The position numbers were made by a program, and so were the translations under genes. The notes beneath the pieces were generated by a model that saw nothing but the letters and a program-made list of their open reading frames with translations, did not search any database and was not told the DNA's origin. Source: Karstenula rhodostoma CBS 690.94 (lineage: Eukaryota; Ascomycota; Dothideomycetes; Pleosporales; Didymosphaeriaceae). From it: a stretch of 64,000 nucleotides of DNA. This document shows, in pieces, positions 11,807 through 22,327 of the stretch (positions are counted from its first letter, which is position 1; each line of letters starts with the position of its first letter). The stretch lies in the NCBI GenBank assembly GCA_010093485.1, contig MU001507.1, positions 259,620 through 323,619 of the forward strand. The letters are read 5' to 3'.

Positions 11807-13823
11807 ATGGTTCGCTCACACCTCTTGACCCGGATAGGGTTGCTGTGCTACCTCGCGCTGAGTGTACTTGCTCAAAGCGACAAGCTGGTATTTTGTCACT
11901 TCATGGTATGTTGCCACCCTGCTTGATTTGTACAACAACCACTGAGACCTACCCCAGATCGGTATCGTTGGTGACCGAAACAGCGCCGCAGAGTACGATG
12001 ATGACATGAGACGAGCAAAGACTCTCGGTATCGACGCCTTCGCACTCAACATCGGCACCGATTCATACACCGACGCGCAACTCAATTACGCATACGAAAG
12101 TGCAGCCAATAATGGCATGAAAGTGTTCATTTCGTTCGACTTCAATTGGTACCATGACACATCAGATGCTGCAGCCGTAGGCCAGAAGATCGCGCAGTAT
12201 GGTAGCAAACCAGCGCAGTTGAGAGTTGACGGCAAGGTGTTCGCGAGCAGCTTTGCAGGTGATCAACTCAACGTGCCTGCCATGCGCAGTGCTGCTGGTG
12301 TTTCGGTATTCTGGGCACCAAACATCCATCCGGAATATGGTACCAGCTTTGCTAATGTCGATGGGGCTCTTAACTGGATCGTAGGTGGGCTTGAGTAATT
12401 TTCGTAACAAGGCTGACCGGAGCAGGCATGGGACAATGACGGTAATAACAAAGCGCCAAAGCCCGGTGCAAATGTCACTGTAGCCCAGGGCGATAGTCGT
12501 TACGTACAAGCCTTAGCTGGCAAGCCATATATTGCGCGTAGGTCTACGCCAGAATCAGACCGACCAACAGTGTTGCTAAATCGAGCTCAGCCGTATCGCC
12601 ATGGTTCTTCACTCATTTCGGACCCGAGGTTTCGTACTCCAAGAACTGGGTTTTCCCTGGTGATTTACTCTGGTATCACCGCTGGAACGAGATTCTCGCT
12701 TTGAAGCCTCGCTTCATCGAGATCATAACCTGGAATGATTAGTCAGTACATGTTGAGTTTAGCAGTTGAGAGCGTACACTGACTAGATGCTCTTCTCAGC
12801 GGCGAATCGCACTACATCGGTCCTCTGAAGTCGCGACATTACGACGACGGGAATTCCAAATGGACCAATGACATGTACGCTACCTCTATCCTAGTACCAT
12901 CTCTATTGCTGACAGAAACTAGGCCTCACGCTGGCTGGCTCGATATGAGCAAGCCGTACATCGCTGCCTTCAAAGCTGGTGCATTAGACGTGACACCATA
13001 CATCACCGAAGACGAACTTGTGTACTGGTACCGTCCCACGCTCCGAGACATCAATTGCGACGCCACAGACACCACCATGGCGGACGCGAACAACGGCAGC
13101 GGAAACTACTTCAAGGGCAAACCGGACGGTTGGCAGACAATGAGCGACTCTGTGTTTGTAGTATCGCTGCTCAAGACCGCAGGCCAAGTAACCGTTTCCT
13201 CCGGGGGCAACACTCAGACCTTCAACGCGCCGGCCGGTGCTGCCGCCTGGACAGCGCGGATGGGAGTTGGACAGCAGAAATTTGCACTCCAGCGAAACGG
13301 GGGTACGGTCATGAGTGCTACAAGCCTTAAAGACGTTAGCAACGTCTGCCCATGTGGACTGTACAACTTCAATGCCTACGTAGGCACTCTGACGTGTTCC
13401 GGCAGCGGCGAAGCCGACCCCCTCGATGCCGACGGTCTCTACTCCCTCACCATCGGCTTGAAGGTGTCCACTTGTCAGGCGAAGCCAACGCTGGGCTCGC
13501 CACTCCCGGGGAGCTGCAATGGCGCTGCGGCGCCGACTGCCACGTCGAGGGTTTCTTCGCTGTCGACTTCTGCTCCGGCTACGAGGACGACGGTTTCTAG
13601 TACGAGCATTCGGACGAGCGCGCCTGCGACTACTAGTCTGGTAACGACTACCTTCAAATCTACGACTGCGGCTGCGACTACAACGAAGGCTTGCGGTAGG
13701 ACGATCACGGCGAGTAGCCAGATCTTCCCGACAAATTGCTTGCAGCCGGGTGATGTGTGGCAGGGACCAGCCGGGCAGGGAAAACCGGATAAGTGTGATG
13801 GTGCTGCACCGTGTACTCCGTGA
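11807..13823 (+). CDS. alpha-1,3-glucanase (mutanase), glycoside hydrolase family 71
   Basis: Six exons: 11807-11905, 11958-12380, 12426-12537, 12591-12741, 12800-12874, 12923-13823; all junctions keep phase and give about 586 residues. A hydrophobic signal peptide (residues 1-22, ending SVLAQ) indicates secretion. Family hallmarks follow in order: HFMIGIVGDR, the region up to FWAPNIHPEY, the WDNDGNNKAPKPG segment, THFGPEVSYSKNW, FPGDLLWYHRWNE and the WNDYGESHYIGPL block that holds acidic active-site residues in GH71. After about residue 470 comes a Ser/Thr linker (probably O-glycosylated) and a C-terminal tail with conserved Cys and a PGDVWQGP motif, of a type that could bind wall glucan. 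The substrate is alpha-1,3-glucan of fungal walls; roles are wall remodelling or mycoparasitism. Intron starts vary (GTATG, GTAGG, GTCAG, GTACG). Confidence 0.93.
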
Positions 13824-14189
13824 GGAGAGAGCAGCGTTTCTATGGTGTCGAGCGCTAAGGTGCTGCGATTTGTGTCAAGAAAATCGGTACGCAATCCGAA
13901 GCAGTAGATTACCATCTCAAATTTATGCGCTTCCCTAATTACTTTACATGTTTGTTCAAATCGACTCTTGATGGAATGTACAAGTTTGAAATATTTGTGT
14001 TTTGGCACCCCACCGAGTTCCTTTACTGTGTTCTGCCGCGGCTTGCCCGAGCGCGCGAAGTATCGAATTTGATGGAATGTACATCCATGTGATATGACTC
14101 GATAAATAATCCCCAGATCGTGTGTTCCATAACTGCGCAACATCTGTCCCCAGATTGACCCAACCTTTTTCAAGTCCAGCTCATACTCA
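13824..14189. other. convergent intergenic interval
   Basis: Space between the 3' ends of the GH71 gene (+) and the surface-protein gene (-). Nothing else is seen. Confidence 0.5.
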
Positions 14190-15239
14190 TCACCTATCTA
14201 TGCCGACAAGCTCAGGCAGGTCAGGCCTGTTATGCTCAGCTTGCTGCTTCGCTTCCTTGTTCTTGAGCCGCCTTCTCCGGAAGATTAATAGGAGCACCAC
14301 TAAAGCAATGACCAGCGGTACACCTAGCCCGGCACTAAGCCCCGCGATCAGGCCACGTTGTGGAGATGTATTTGCAGATGAGGGAGGTAACGATATATTC
14401 GAGGATGTGCTTGAAGGTAGCGACGAAGCGGATGATGCTGTTGATAAGACCGGCGTTGTGGTTTTTGAGAACGTGGTCGTTGTCGTAACTACCGTCGCAT
14501 GAACGGTCACTGTACGGTCGTAGATGACTCTAAAAGCGCTAATCGACAAACCCAAAGTGCCAGCGGGATCGTACGTGGAGTCTGTGGGGACAATATCGGC
14601 GCTTGTTTTGTCATCTTTCCAGAGGTACTCTAGGCAAAAGGTCAGCTGAAGTATGCACTGACAAGGCAGGAAAAGAGCGGCAATTCGTTGAATGGGGACA
14701 TGTGTTGTCACAGGCGATATTTGGCCGGATTATATTTACTGACCGCAATATCGATACTCGGATGTGACGACAGAGGTAGTCACGCTCGAGGTCATAGACC
14801 CGTTCAAGATGAACGTTAGTGTTTCATGATAGGACAACGTTGGAGAAGCAGTTCCCAGTGTTGGATTCAAACACGCAGCACTATCTCAAGTTCTTAGCAA
14901 CCAATTCTCTCTCCGCCTTCGGGGGTCGGGTACTCACACAGGACAGCATAAAGCTGTTGTCCAGGTGGGAGTTAGCCATGATGCCAGAGCCGTGTGGCCC
15001 TGTGGACAACCGACACTCGTGTATTCCATGCAGATAGAAGACGTGGGTCCTGGTAGACAGGGGTCGAATGCGCTCTCTGTATTAAAGTCCACGCTATTGT
15101 AACTGTCCACAGCGAAGTAGCGCATGCATCTCGTGAACATGCCGGGGGAAGCTCGAGACCCATAGCACTGATTGCCGAGAGACCAACAGAGAGACGAGTT
15201 CCATTGATAGTCTGGCGAAATGATACACGAAGACATCAT
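14190..15239 (-). CDS. single-pass Ser/Thr-rich surface protein, unknown function
   Basis: Three exons on the minus strand: 15239-14938, 14880-14744 and 14629-14190, phases consistent, about 292 residues. The N-terminal 100 residues contain about ten Cys in a spacing typical of small extracellular fungal domains (GNQCYG, FTRCMRYF, DPCLPG, SICMEY, VGCPQG, LCCP). A Thr/Ser-rich stretch follows (VTTTTTFSKTTTP, SSASSLPSSTSS), then one membrane segment (GLIAGLSAGLGVPLVIALVVLLLI region) and a short basic cytoplasmic tail (RRRRLKNKEAKQQ). This layout matches fungal wall-stress or Mid2-like sensors. No signal peptide is seen at the chosen ATG (MMSSCII), so an upstream exon is likely missing from my model. 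Introns: 14881-14937 and 14630-14743. Confidence 0.6.
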
Positions 15240-16191
15240 TGATCAGTTCCAACCCTTCGAAACAAAAGACAATGCGAAACCGCTCTGATGTCCGAATCAG
15301 TAAAGTTTATATCCAGTTGGTTTCTTGACTGAGAATTTTCAGTAATCTGCTCGCCGGTGTGGGGTAATCAGAGGCTTTTGAGGAACTGCAACCGCCGAAT
15401 CTATCGTTTCAAGGGGTGTATCGTGGTACTGCGTTGTTAGGTTGCCGTGTTTTGTAAGGTGTACGACATTGTGCCATTGCCGTGTAAGTTTGTCGTCGTC
15501 CTGGAAAGCGTACTACCCATGCCCTGAACCAACTATCGGACTTTCTGCTATCGAATACCAGCACTTTCGGAAAACCTGTGGTCCGCTCTGAAGCCTGGTG
15601 CTTCTTTTCTAGAAACATCCATCGTTCGAAAATTTCTTCGCCTGATGTTGTATCGTCGCCCCGGTTGCAACACAAAAAGAGCGTATCTTGCACGGCGTAG
15701 ATAAGTGGCAACTTTCAACGCAGATCGCGCTTTACATACCGTAGGTAGCACACGCAGGAAGTTGAGGAGACTACAAAGGAATATTGCAAGGGGGCTTCTC
15801 GCACGTGCAAATAAGCTTAAAGTGTCATCTAAAACGGGGGCACTACCATTGGTATGTTATTTTAGGTAAGAAGCAAATCGATGCTTCCACTCCAGCGCTA
15901 CTTCCACAACATTACCTTCATCGTATATTGTATATTTTAATTTCGCACGCTTTCTTCATTCATCTACCCATGTATCGCAACAAGTACGGGATGACGATGG
16001 CTGTTCGAGACTGCGTGTTAGTGACGAGTCGAGCTGTGACGTAGCCATGATGCCAAGCCCGGCATCCACACACGCACTATTAAAGACTACTGAAATGTAT
16101 TTCCCTGCCACGAACCCAAGGAAGCAGGGGATAACGTTACCGAGCTCCATATAAAACCAAGCAAGATCTGTACTTTCCGACACCAACAAAG
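15240..16191. other. divergent intergenic interval
   Basis: Shared upstream space of the surface-protein gene (-) and the decarboxylase gene (+). No gene or repeat is recognised. Confidence 0.5.
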
Positions 16192-17588
16192 ATGGTTCAT
16201 CAAAACAGAGTTGACGATGTGCCCCACGAGCATCAAGTGCATCGGTAATCCACAGTTCCCGAATGCATCCGGGGCCTTCACTAATACCTTGCAGGCCTGG
16301 AGAATGGCTCCCAACAGATCATCGCATTCACAAGGACTGGATGAACAGCATTATCGAGAAAGTCGATGCCAATCCCAAGGAGTACCACCCAGTCATCAAG
16401 GAGTTCAAATCCCTCATCGAGAACAACACTCGCATCCATCTTCTTGTGTCCTCAATGTTCGAGCAAATCCCATCCAAGAAGCCGTATTCTCAAGACCCCG
16501 CAGGCCACAAACAAGTCCGAGACTACGAGCACATGCTGCTGCTCTTCAACCACATCTTAACCACAGCGCCCGAATGGAACGACCGATCTTATGGCGTCGG
16601 TATGGTGGGAACTCCAATGAATGCCATCCTAGACTGGCCAATGGGGACGCCAAGCGGCTTTGCCTTCTTCCTCGATCCCGATGTGAACAAGATGCTCAAA
16701 AAGGTGCTGAACGCCTGGGCAGAATTCCTCTCTAGTCCCGCCTCCGCCTACGTCCTCGGTAACGACTCCATCGGCTGGTTCAGCAACCACGGCACGCAGG
16801 ACCTCTGCGCAACCGCCAACATAAGCAAGACCGACTACGCATTCGGAGAGCTGTTCAAGTGCGATCCTGGCGCTACGCACCACGGCTTCGAGTCCTGGGA
16901 CGACTTCTTCACCCGGCACTTCCACGAGGACAAACGCCCCGTCGCCGCGCCCGAGGACGACACCGTCATAGCCAACGCGTGCGAATCCAAGCCCTACAAC
17001 GTCGCCCGCAACATCGCGGCGCGTGATCGCTTCTGGATCAAGGGCCAGCCGTACAGCCTGCTCGACATGCTTGACCACGACCCCTTGCACGCGCACTTCG
17101 TCGGCGGCACAATCTACCAGGCGTTTCTCTCCGCGCTGAGCTACCACCGCTGGCACGCACCTGTGTCGGGCACCGTCAAGAAAGCATATGTAAAGGACGG
17201 GACGTACTTCTCCGAGCCGCTGTTCGAGGGGCTGGGCGATCCGTCCGCGAAGTCTAGCGATATCAATAAAGGCGGTGAGGCGGATGGGCAGGGGTACCTT
17301 ACTGCGACGGCTACGCGGGCGATTATTTACTTCGAGGCTGACAGTAAAGATATCGGGTTGGTGTGTTTTTTGGGTATTGGTATGACGGAGGTGAGCACGT
17401 GCGACATTACGGTCAAGGAGGGACAGCATGTTAAGAAGGGCGATGAGATTGGCATGTTTCATTATGGTGGTAGCACGCACTGTGTGATCTTCAGGGAGGG
17501 ACTGGAGTTGGACGAGTTCCCGGAGATTGGGGGCGAGGAGAATCTGCCGGTGAGGTCGAAGCTAGCGGTGGTTAAGGGATGTAGCTGA
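16192..17588 (+). CDS. phosphatidylserine-decarboxylase-like enzyme (L-tryptophan-decarboxylase-like)
   Basis: Two exons, 16192-16244 and 16295-17588 (50-nt intron), about 448 residues. The N-terminal part (residues about 15-190) matches the fungal PSDC-type domain placed before PSD catalytic domains: RPGEWLPTDHRIHKDW, EWNDRSYGVGMVGTPMNAIL, GFAFFLDPDVNKML. The C-terminal half has the PSD fold with the HAPVSGTVKKAYV and FLGIGMTEVSTC blocks and ends in GGSTHCVIF, the site where these enzymes self-cleave to form the pyruvoyl cofactor; here the motif is GGST rather than the LGST of true phosphatidylserine decarboxylases. Established relatives with this arrangement include PsiD-type tryptophan decarboxylases, so the substrate may be an aromatic amino acid rather than a phospholipid. 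No N-terminal targeting signal is evident. The substrate is inferred only. Confidence 0.85.
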
Positions 17589-17855
17589 GAAACTAGCAAA
17601 CTAGATTGGGGAAAGGGGCAGAAAGACTCGCTGCTGTCTGTGATGTGATGACACGTGTGAGAGTCCCTACGGTAAGAGTATGCGAGGATGAGGAAGCGGC
17701 AAGGGTTGACCAATCGGAGATGATGAGAACGGATTAGGCGCACGCTCGAGCAGCCCCGCTACACCGAAGTGACAAGTCAAATGACGACTCTCCGATTCCC
17801 GAACGACGATGTACCATTCATTGATTTTGAAGCTTTCCACCAAACCTCCGTACCC

Positions 17856-19752
17856 TCACGCACTAACCTTCCCCCCCGCATTCTGCTCCCCATGATTCTC
17901 CTGCCCCCTCTCCTCAATCGCCTTCTTCTCCACCCTATCAAAAACCTTCAACGCCTCCCCATACCTCTCCCACACCCCCTCCCTATATCCCTCGCAAACC
18001 TTCTTGACGAAATCCTCCTCCCTCCACCTCTTCTCCAAGAAATCCTCAAACTTCTCGTCCTGTCCGCGCTGCACGCCCCACGCCGCCTTATACGCCGCGC
18101 CCAGCGCACACGCATTGCCGCCGATGTCGAGCTTGAAGACGCCCTCGGAGCCGCCAAGGACCTGGCCGGCCAACTCGGCGATGGCGGCGTTGGCGGCGCC
18201 CCCGCCGACCATGTAGATCCTGCGTGGTTGCGGGGGGAGGTCGCCTTGTGGGCCGACGAGGGACTGGGAGCGCAGACGGAGGCTGAGGAATTGGGATTCG
18301 AGGATCGCTCGGGCGTCTGCTGAGCGGGGCCACGTTTTGTCCTCGGTCTTGCCGTGGGCTGTTTGGGGTGGCACGGGCGAGAGGGTGTTGTCTTTGTGGA
18401 GGAAACGCCACGTACCTTCCTTGACGTTGGGGACGATCTCGGGCCGGGGGAAGTACAGCCCCAGGCGCATGGGGTCGGAGGTGGGATCTTGTTGTCCGAG
18501 GACGGGGGTGTTGAGCGCGGTCGAGTTGAAGAGGTCCCAGGACTTGGCGGGCCCGTTGGATTGCTCGTTGATGGCGTCGCGGATGTGCTCGCGTGCCAGG
18601 CCGCCGTTCTTGTAGCAGAGCATGAACATGTAGAGACCTGCTGTTGTGGGGTGGTTCAGGAAGTGGTACGCAGGATTGGGTTTGTACTGCGGGGTGGACA
18701 TGAGGAAGGTGGTGGAGGTGCCGAGGGAAACGATGGCGTCCGAGGAGCGGAGAGGTAGAGCGAGGATGGTCGATGGGTTGTCGCCCGTGAAAGGGATGAC
18801 CTGGGCGGTCGATGGGAAGCCGTAGCGCTTGACAAAGTAGGGCGAGATAGAACCGAAGCTGCCGCCGCCGTCCTCTGGCACGTCTCCCAGCTTGGACCTC
18901 AGGTTTTCAGCTCCTTCTCCACCAGCGGCGAGAGCGAGACATTCTTCGTTCCAGCGCCCGGTCTTGATATCCCATAGGTTGGCACCGCAGACATCGCTTA
19001 TGTCGATGGGAGCCACCTTTCCGAGGAAGACGGATGCAAGGAAAGACGATACGAGCGAGATGCGAGCCGTCGCCTTGTATGCTTCGGGGTACTTTTGGTG
19101 AAAGCGGAGGATCTGCGGTCCGCTGAAGCGCTGCAAGTAAAGTTAGTGTTGCTCTCCCATGCCGCTCGTCGCACATACATGGTGAGCTTTGCTGCCTGTG
19201 GCTTCGGCCAACGCCTCGGGCGTCCCCAGCTTCTTATCGAATTCTTCGCACTGCTTCTGCGTGCTCGCATCTTGCCAATTCGGGCTGAATGGATGGCTAA
19301 AGGCACCCTTCCTCTCGCCCTTTGCACCACCTTCCAACTGCTCCAGGAGCGTCTTTCCCGGATCTAGGCTTCCCAGTATGCTCTCTGCATCCTTGCTCCA
19401 GAACACAGTACCGTGCTGCATGCCCGCACCCGAGATGCCCTGGACTTTCGAAAAGTCGGCGCCTTGTTCCTTCAGTCGCTGCAGCACGAGCTCGATGGCG
19501 TCGAGGAACAGGGCGACAGGCGCAAACACCTCACCCTCGCTTGGGTTGGTGAGCACGCCCTTCTCGATGCCATATTTGGCGAAGTCGGCGTCGAAATCGA
19601 CCTTGGCTTCGTGGATGAGCTTGAGGTCCGACTTTACGATGATTCCTGGGGCGATACGTTAGTTGCTAGCTATGGCGGGGTAGCTCTGGCGGGGCAGACG
19701 GACCTTTCAATTGCTGCGTACTCAGGTCGAAACCCAGAAACTGATCAGCCAT
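17856..19752 (-). CDS. D-xylulose kinase (xylulokinase)
   Basis: Three exons on the minus strand: 19752-19704, 19645-19179, 19130-17856 (introns of 58 and 48 nt), about 596 residues, the normal size for fungal xylulokinase. It phosphorylates D-xylulose to xylulose 5-phosphate (EC 2.7.1.17), the last step feeding xylose and arabinose into the pentose phosphate pathway in the cytosol. FGGY-kinase features: N-terminal phosphate-binding loop ([13 protein letters not shown]), [11 protein letters not shown], the substrate region [40 protein letters not shown], the SLGTSTTFL loop and the C-terminal [20 protein letters not shown] with [12 protein letters not shown]. The start ATG is preceded by GCGACC and gives the conserved N-terminus. 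The tail after residue 560 is charged and variable. Confidence 0.95.
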
Positions 19753-20211
19753 GGTCGCAATGTGTCGGTGGTAGAGTGTGCAAAGAGGCAGTGTCACTTG
19801 GAGGCAGACAAGACATTAAAAATGGACAAAGATCTTGAGGGTCCAGCTCGTCAGTCGTTTCCCCGAGCCTATCTATGCGACTAAGCTGCTAGCCCTAACG
19901 CGCCCCACGGTGACGCTTGAAGACGATCGTCTTTTGCCGGTCGTCCCTGCAGAGGCGACGATGCTCCATTGGATGCGGATAAAATCCGGATGGGTCTTTT
20001 GGAGATGTTTTCGTATTTTTCCGTACAGAAAATGTTCATGGAACATGTCGTCTCGCACAGCAGTTACGTGAAGCGTACGGAGCATATATTGCAACTGGTT
20101 TACCTAACCGCCCTGGCCAAGTAAACGGGGGAATCGTTTGTATCCGAATGCAAAACGCCAATAAACAAGATGTGCTGCTCTAGTATAATATACACATTCA
20201 ATAACACACGC
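19753..20211. other. intergenic interval between xylulokinase and CDF transporter
   Basis: Promoter side of the xylulokinase gene and 3' side of the transporter gene, both on the minus strand. No further feature is recognised. Confidence 0.5.
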
Positions 20212-21790
20212 TCACTTCCTCTTCTTCACACTCCCGTTCTCCTTGTGTTCGTGATTGTGTTCGTGGTTGTGCTCGTGGTTGTGCTCGTGGTCCGACTCTG
20301 ACTCGGGAGACAGGCTTGCACCATCGCCAATGTTGATGAACTCGTCCAGAAAGTCCGGTTGGTCTGCTGTCGCGGAGACAAACCGCACTCGCACTTTTTT
20401 CACTCCGCGCACCTTGGCTCCTACTCGTTCGCGAACTAGGTTTTCAATACCTCGTGTCTGCTCGACGCTGTAGGTGCCGGGTACGCCAAGCTCCACGTCC
20501 ATGAGGTAGTTCTGACCAGATTTGACACCCTGCACATGGCGCACGTTCACGTCGCTCGGCGATCCGGTATTGATGTCGGCGAGGGCGTTGGTGGCCGCTT
20601 TCCGCACTTTGTCGCTCATCTCCTTTTCGATACCGACGTCGGCGAGTTCAAAGAGCGCATCTCTCGTGTTGCCCACACCAGCTTGGATGACCATGAATGA
20701 GATGACGAGTCCGCCGACCGGGTCCAGCCAGGAGGCATTCTGAAGCATGTTGGAGCCAAAGATCATGAGCAGCGCGACGAAGGCGGTGAGCGAGTCCACG
20801 CGGTGGTGGTAAGCGTTCGATGCGAGGACGGAGGACTTGCGCTCGTTGGCGACCTTGAGTGCTGCAGATTGTGTTAGCTGTGCGCGAATCCGTCCGATGC
20901 TGCAACCTTACTTGCGCGGTATAGCCATTCCTTGATCAATATCGAGCCTCCCGCCAGCCATGCCGCGTTGATGTTTGGCCCCAGGGACCCAGCGCCGTGC
21001 GAGTGCCCATGGCTGTGCGGGAGCAACCCCCACTCGGCCGCAAAGTGTGCAGCGTCTGGAAAGAACTGCTGGGCAAGTGCGACCAGGGCAGCCCATCCCA
21101 TCATCATCCCGCCTCCCAGCAGGATGCCACTGACGCCAAGCGAACCCAGGCTCTCAATCTTTCCGTATCCGCTCGGAAACCGTTCCGAAGGGGGCTTCAG
21201 CGACCACGACACCGTCGCCAGCGTCATGATGTCACTGACGAGGTCGGTCAGACTGTGAATGGCGTCGGCAGTCAGTGCTAGATATCGTCAGGAGGCGTAC
21301 TATACGTCGGCGCACCGCGGTACTTGCCCTGGCTGTGGAAGACGTAGCCTCCGACGCCCTTGCCGACGGCCATGCCCAAGTTGACGTACAGGCCGATGCG
21401 CGTGATGCGCACGCCGGCATCGTTCTTGTTCTTGGACACCAGATACGTGTTGTCGTGATGGTGGTGGTGTGAGTGGCCGCCGTGGCTGCGCGTCTGGGTC
21501 TGGGTCGCGCTCATGGTGGCAGCGGTGGTAGGGGAAATGAGCTGCTTGCGATGGGCGGTCGTCGACCAATTGAGGACCGTCCTGTTATTATATGGAGTGT
21601 CTCGTGCAGTCTGTGTGCGGAGGACACGCAATTGCCGGGCTATCGGGAAGCCCCAGCGCAGGGGGGTGTGTGTAGGAGCGGCGCCAGCTGACGACGACGG
21701 GTGTTGCAAGGTGAAAGGTGGCCCGGACAAGCACCCGCGACGCAACTGGCTAATACCAGGCAAGCCATTTCTGCGGTGGTGCAGAAACAT
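20212..21790 (-). CDS. cation diffusion facilitator, mitochondrial MMT-like metal transporter
   Basis: Three exons: 21790-21328, 21277-20912, 20861-20212, about 492 residues. The first intron (21278-21327) starts with GCAAGT, a rare GC-AG intron; the second is GTAAGG...CAG. The first 90 residues are rich in Arg, Ser and Thr and nearly free of acidic residues, as in a mitochondrial presequence. A His cluster (HSHHHHHDNTY) precedes the first membrane helix. CDF hallmarks: RITRIGLYVNLGMAVGK, the metal-site helix ALTADAIHSLTDLVSD (paired Asp/His ligands), SGYGKIESLGSLGVSG, and the second metal-site helix with SNAYHHRVDSLTAFVALL. The cytoplasmic or matrix domain follows and the C-terminus has an EHNH repeat (about residues 465-482). 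The family exports or imports Fe, Mn or Zn by proton antiport; the MMT group acts on mitochondrial iron. A shorter start within the His-rich segment is the alternative. Confidence 0.92.
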
Positions 21791-22327
21791 TGGCGAGCAA
21801 TGGGCAACGCGAGTCCTTGACTGCAGTGTGCCCGTCTTGCAGTGGACTTGACTTTTTGAGCCTCTCTCGGGAACTGCCGGCGCCGCATCATCGTGCGCGC
21901 TTCCACGCGGCCTTGCTTGGCCAATTGCGAGATGCCTATTCAGCGTCTCCAGCGCCGAAGTCCACCCTTACCTACCTTGAAACAACAATGTGAGGATTAT
22001 ACCGCCAGCCTAGCCATTGACAATTACGAGTCCTCAGCTTTAATATAGTTCATACAATGTATAACTAGGTTCCGGACTGAAAGCTACAAGCAGCATATGC
22101 CCCTAGCCCCATGCTTCCTCTGACCCTTGTCGCACCTACTTGTATATCTGCTCTACCTCTGCTAGCTTTCCTTAACATGCTTAAAGCAGGCTCCAGCCTG
22201 TTGACCCTCCACCCCGCCAACGTCTTCACGGTCCTTGTTCAAAAGAACCAGTTACTTCTCATCCGCACGAAATCTTCTTCGTAGGTAGTTTGGGGTTTGG
22301 GCCGTATAGTTACCCACTCGTCATCTA
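21791..22327. other. intergenic interval
   Basis: Upstream of the CDF transporter and downstream of the AIM9-like gene (both minus). Nothing else is recognised. Confidence 0.5.

Noticed and set aside
16629..17480. Minus-strand frame of 283 codons
   Set aside because: Shadow of the decarboxylase gene on the plus strand, whose conserved motifs are certain.
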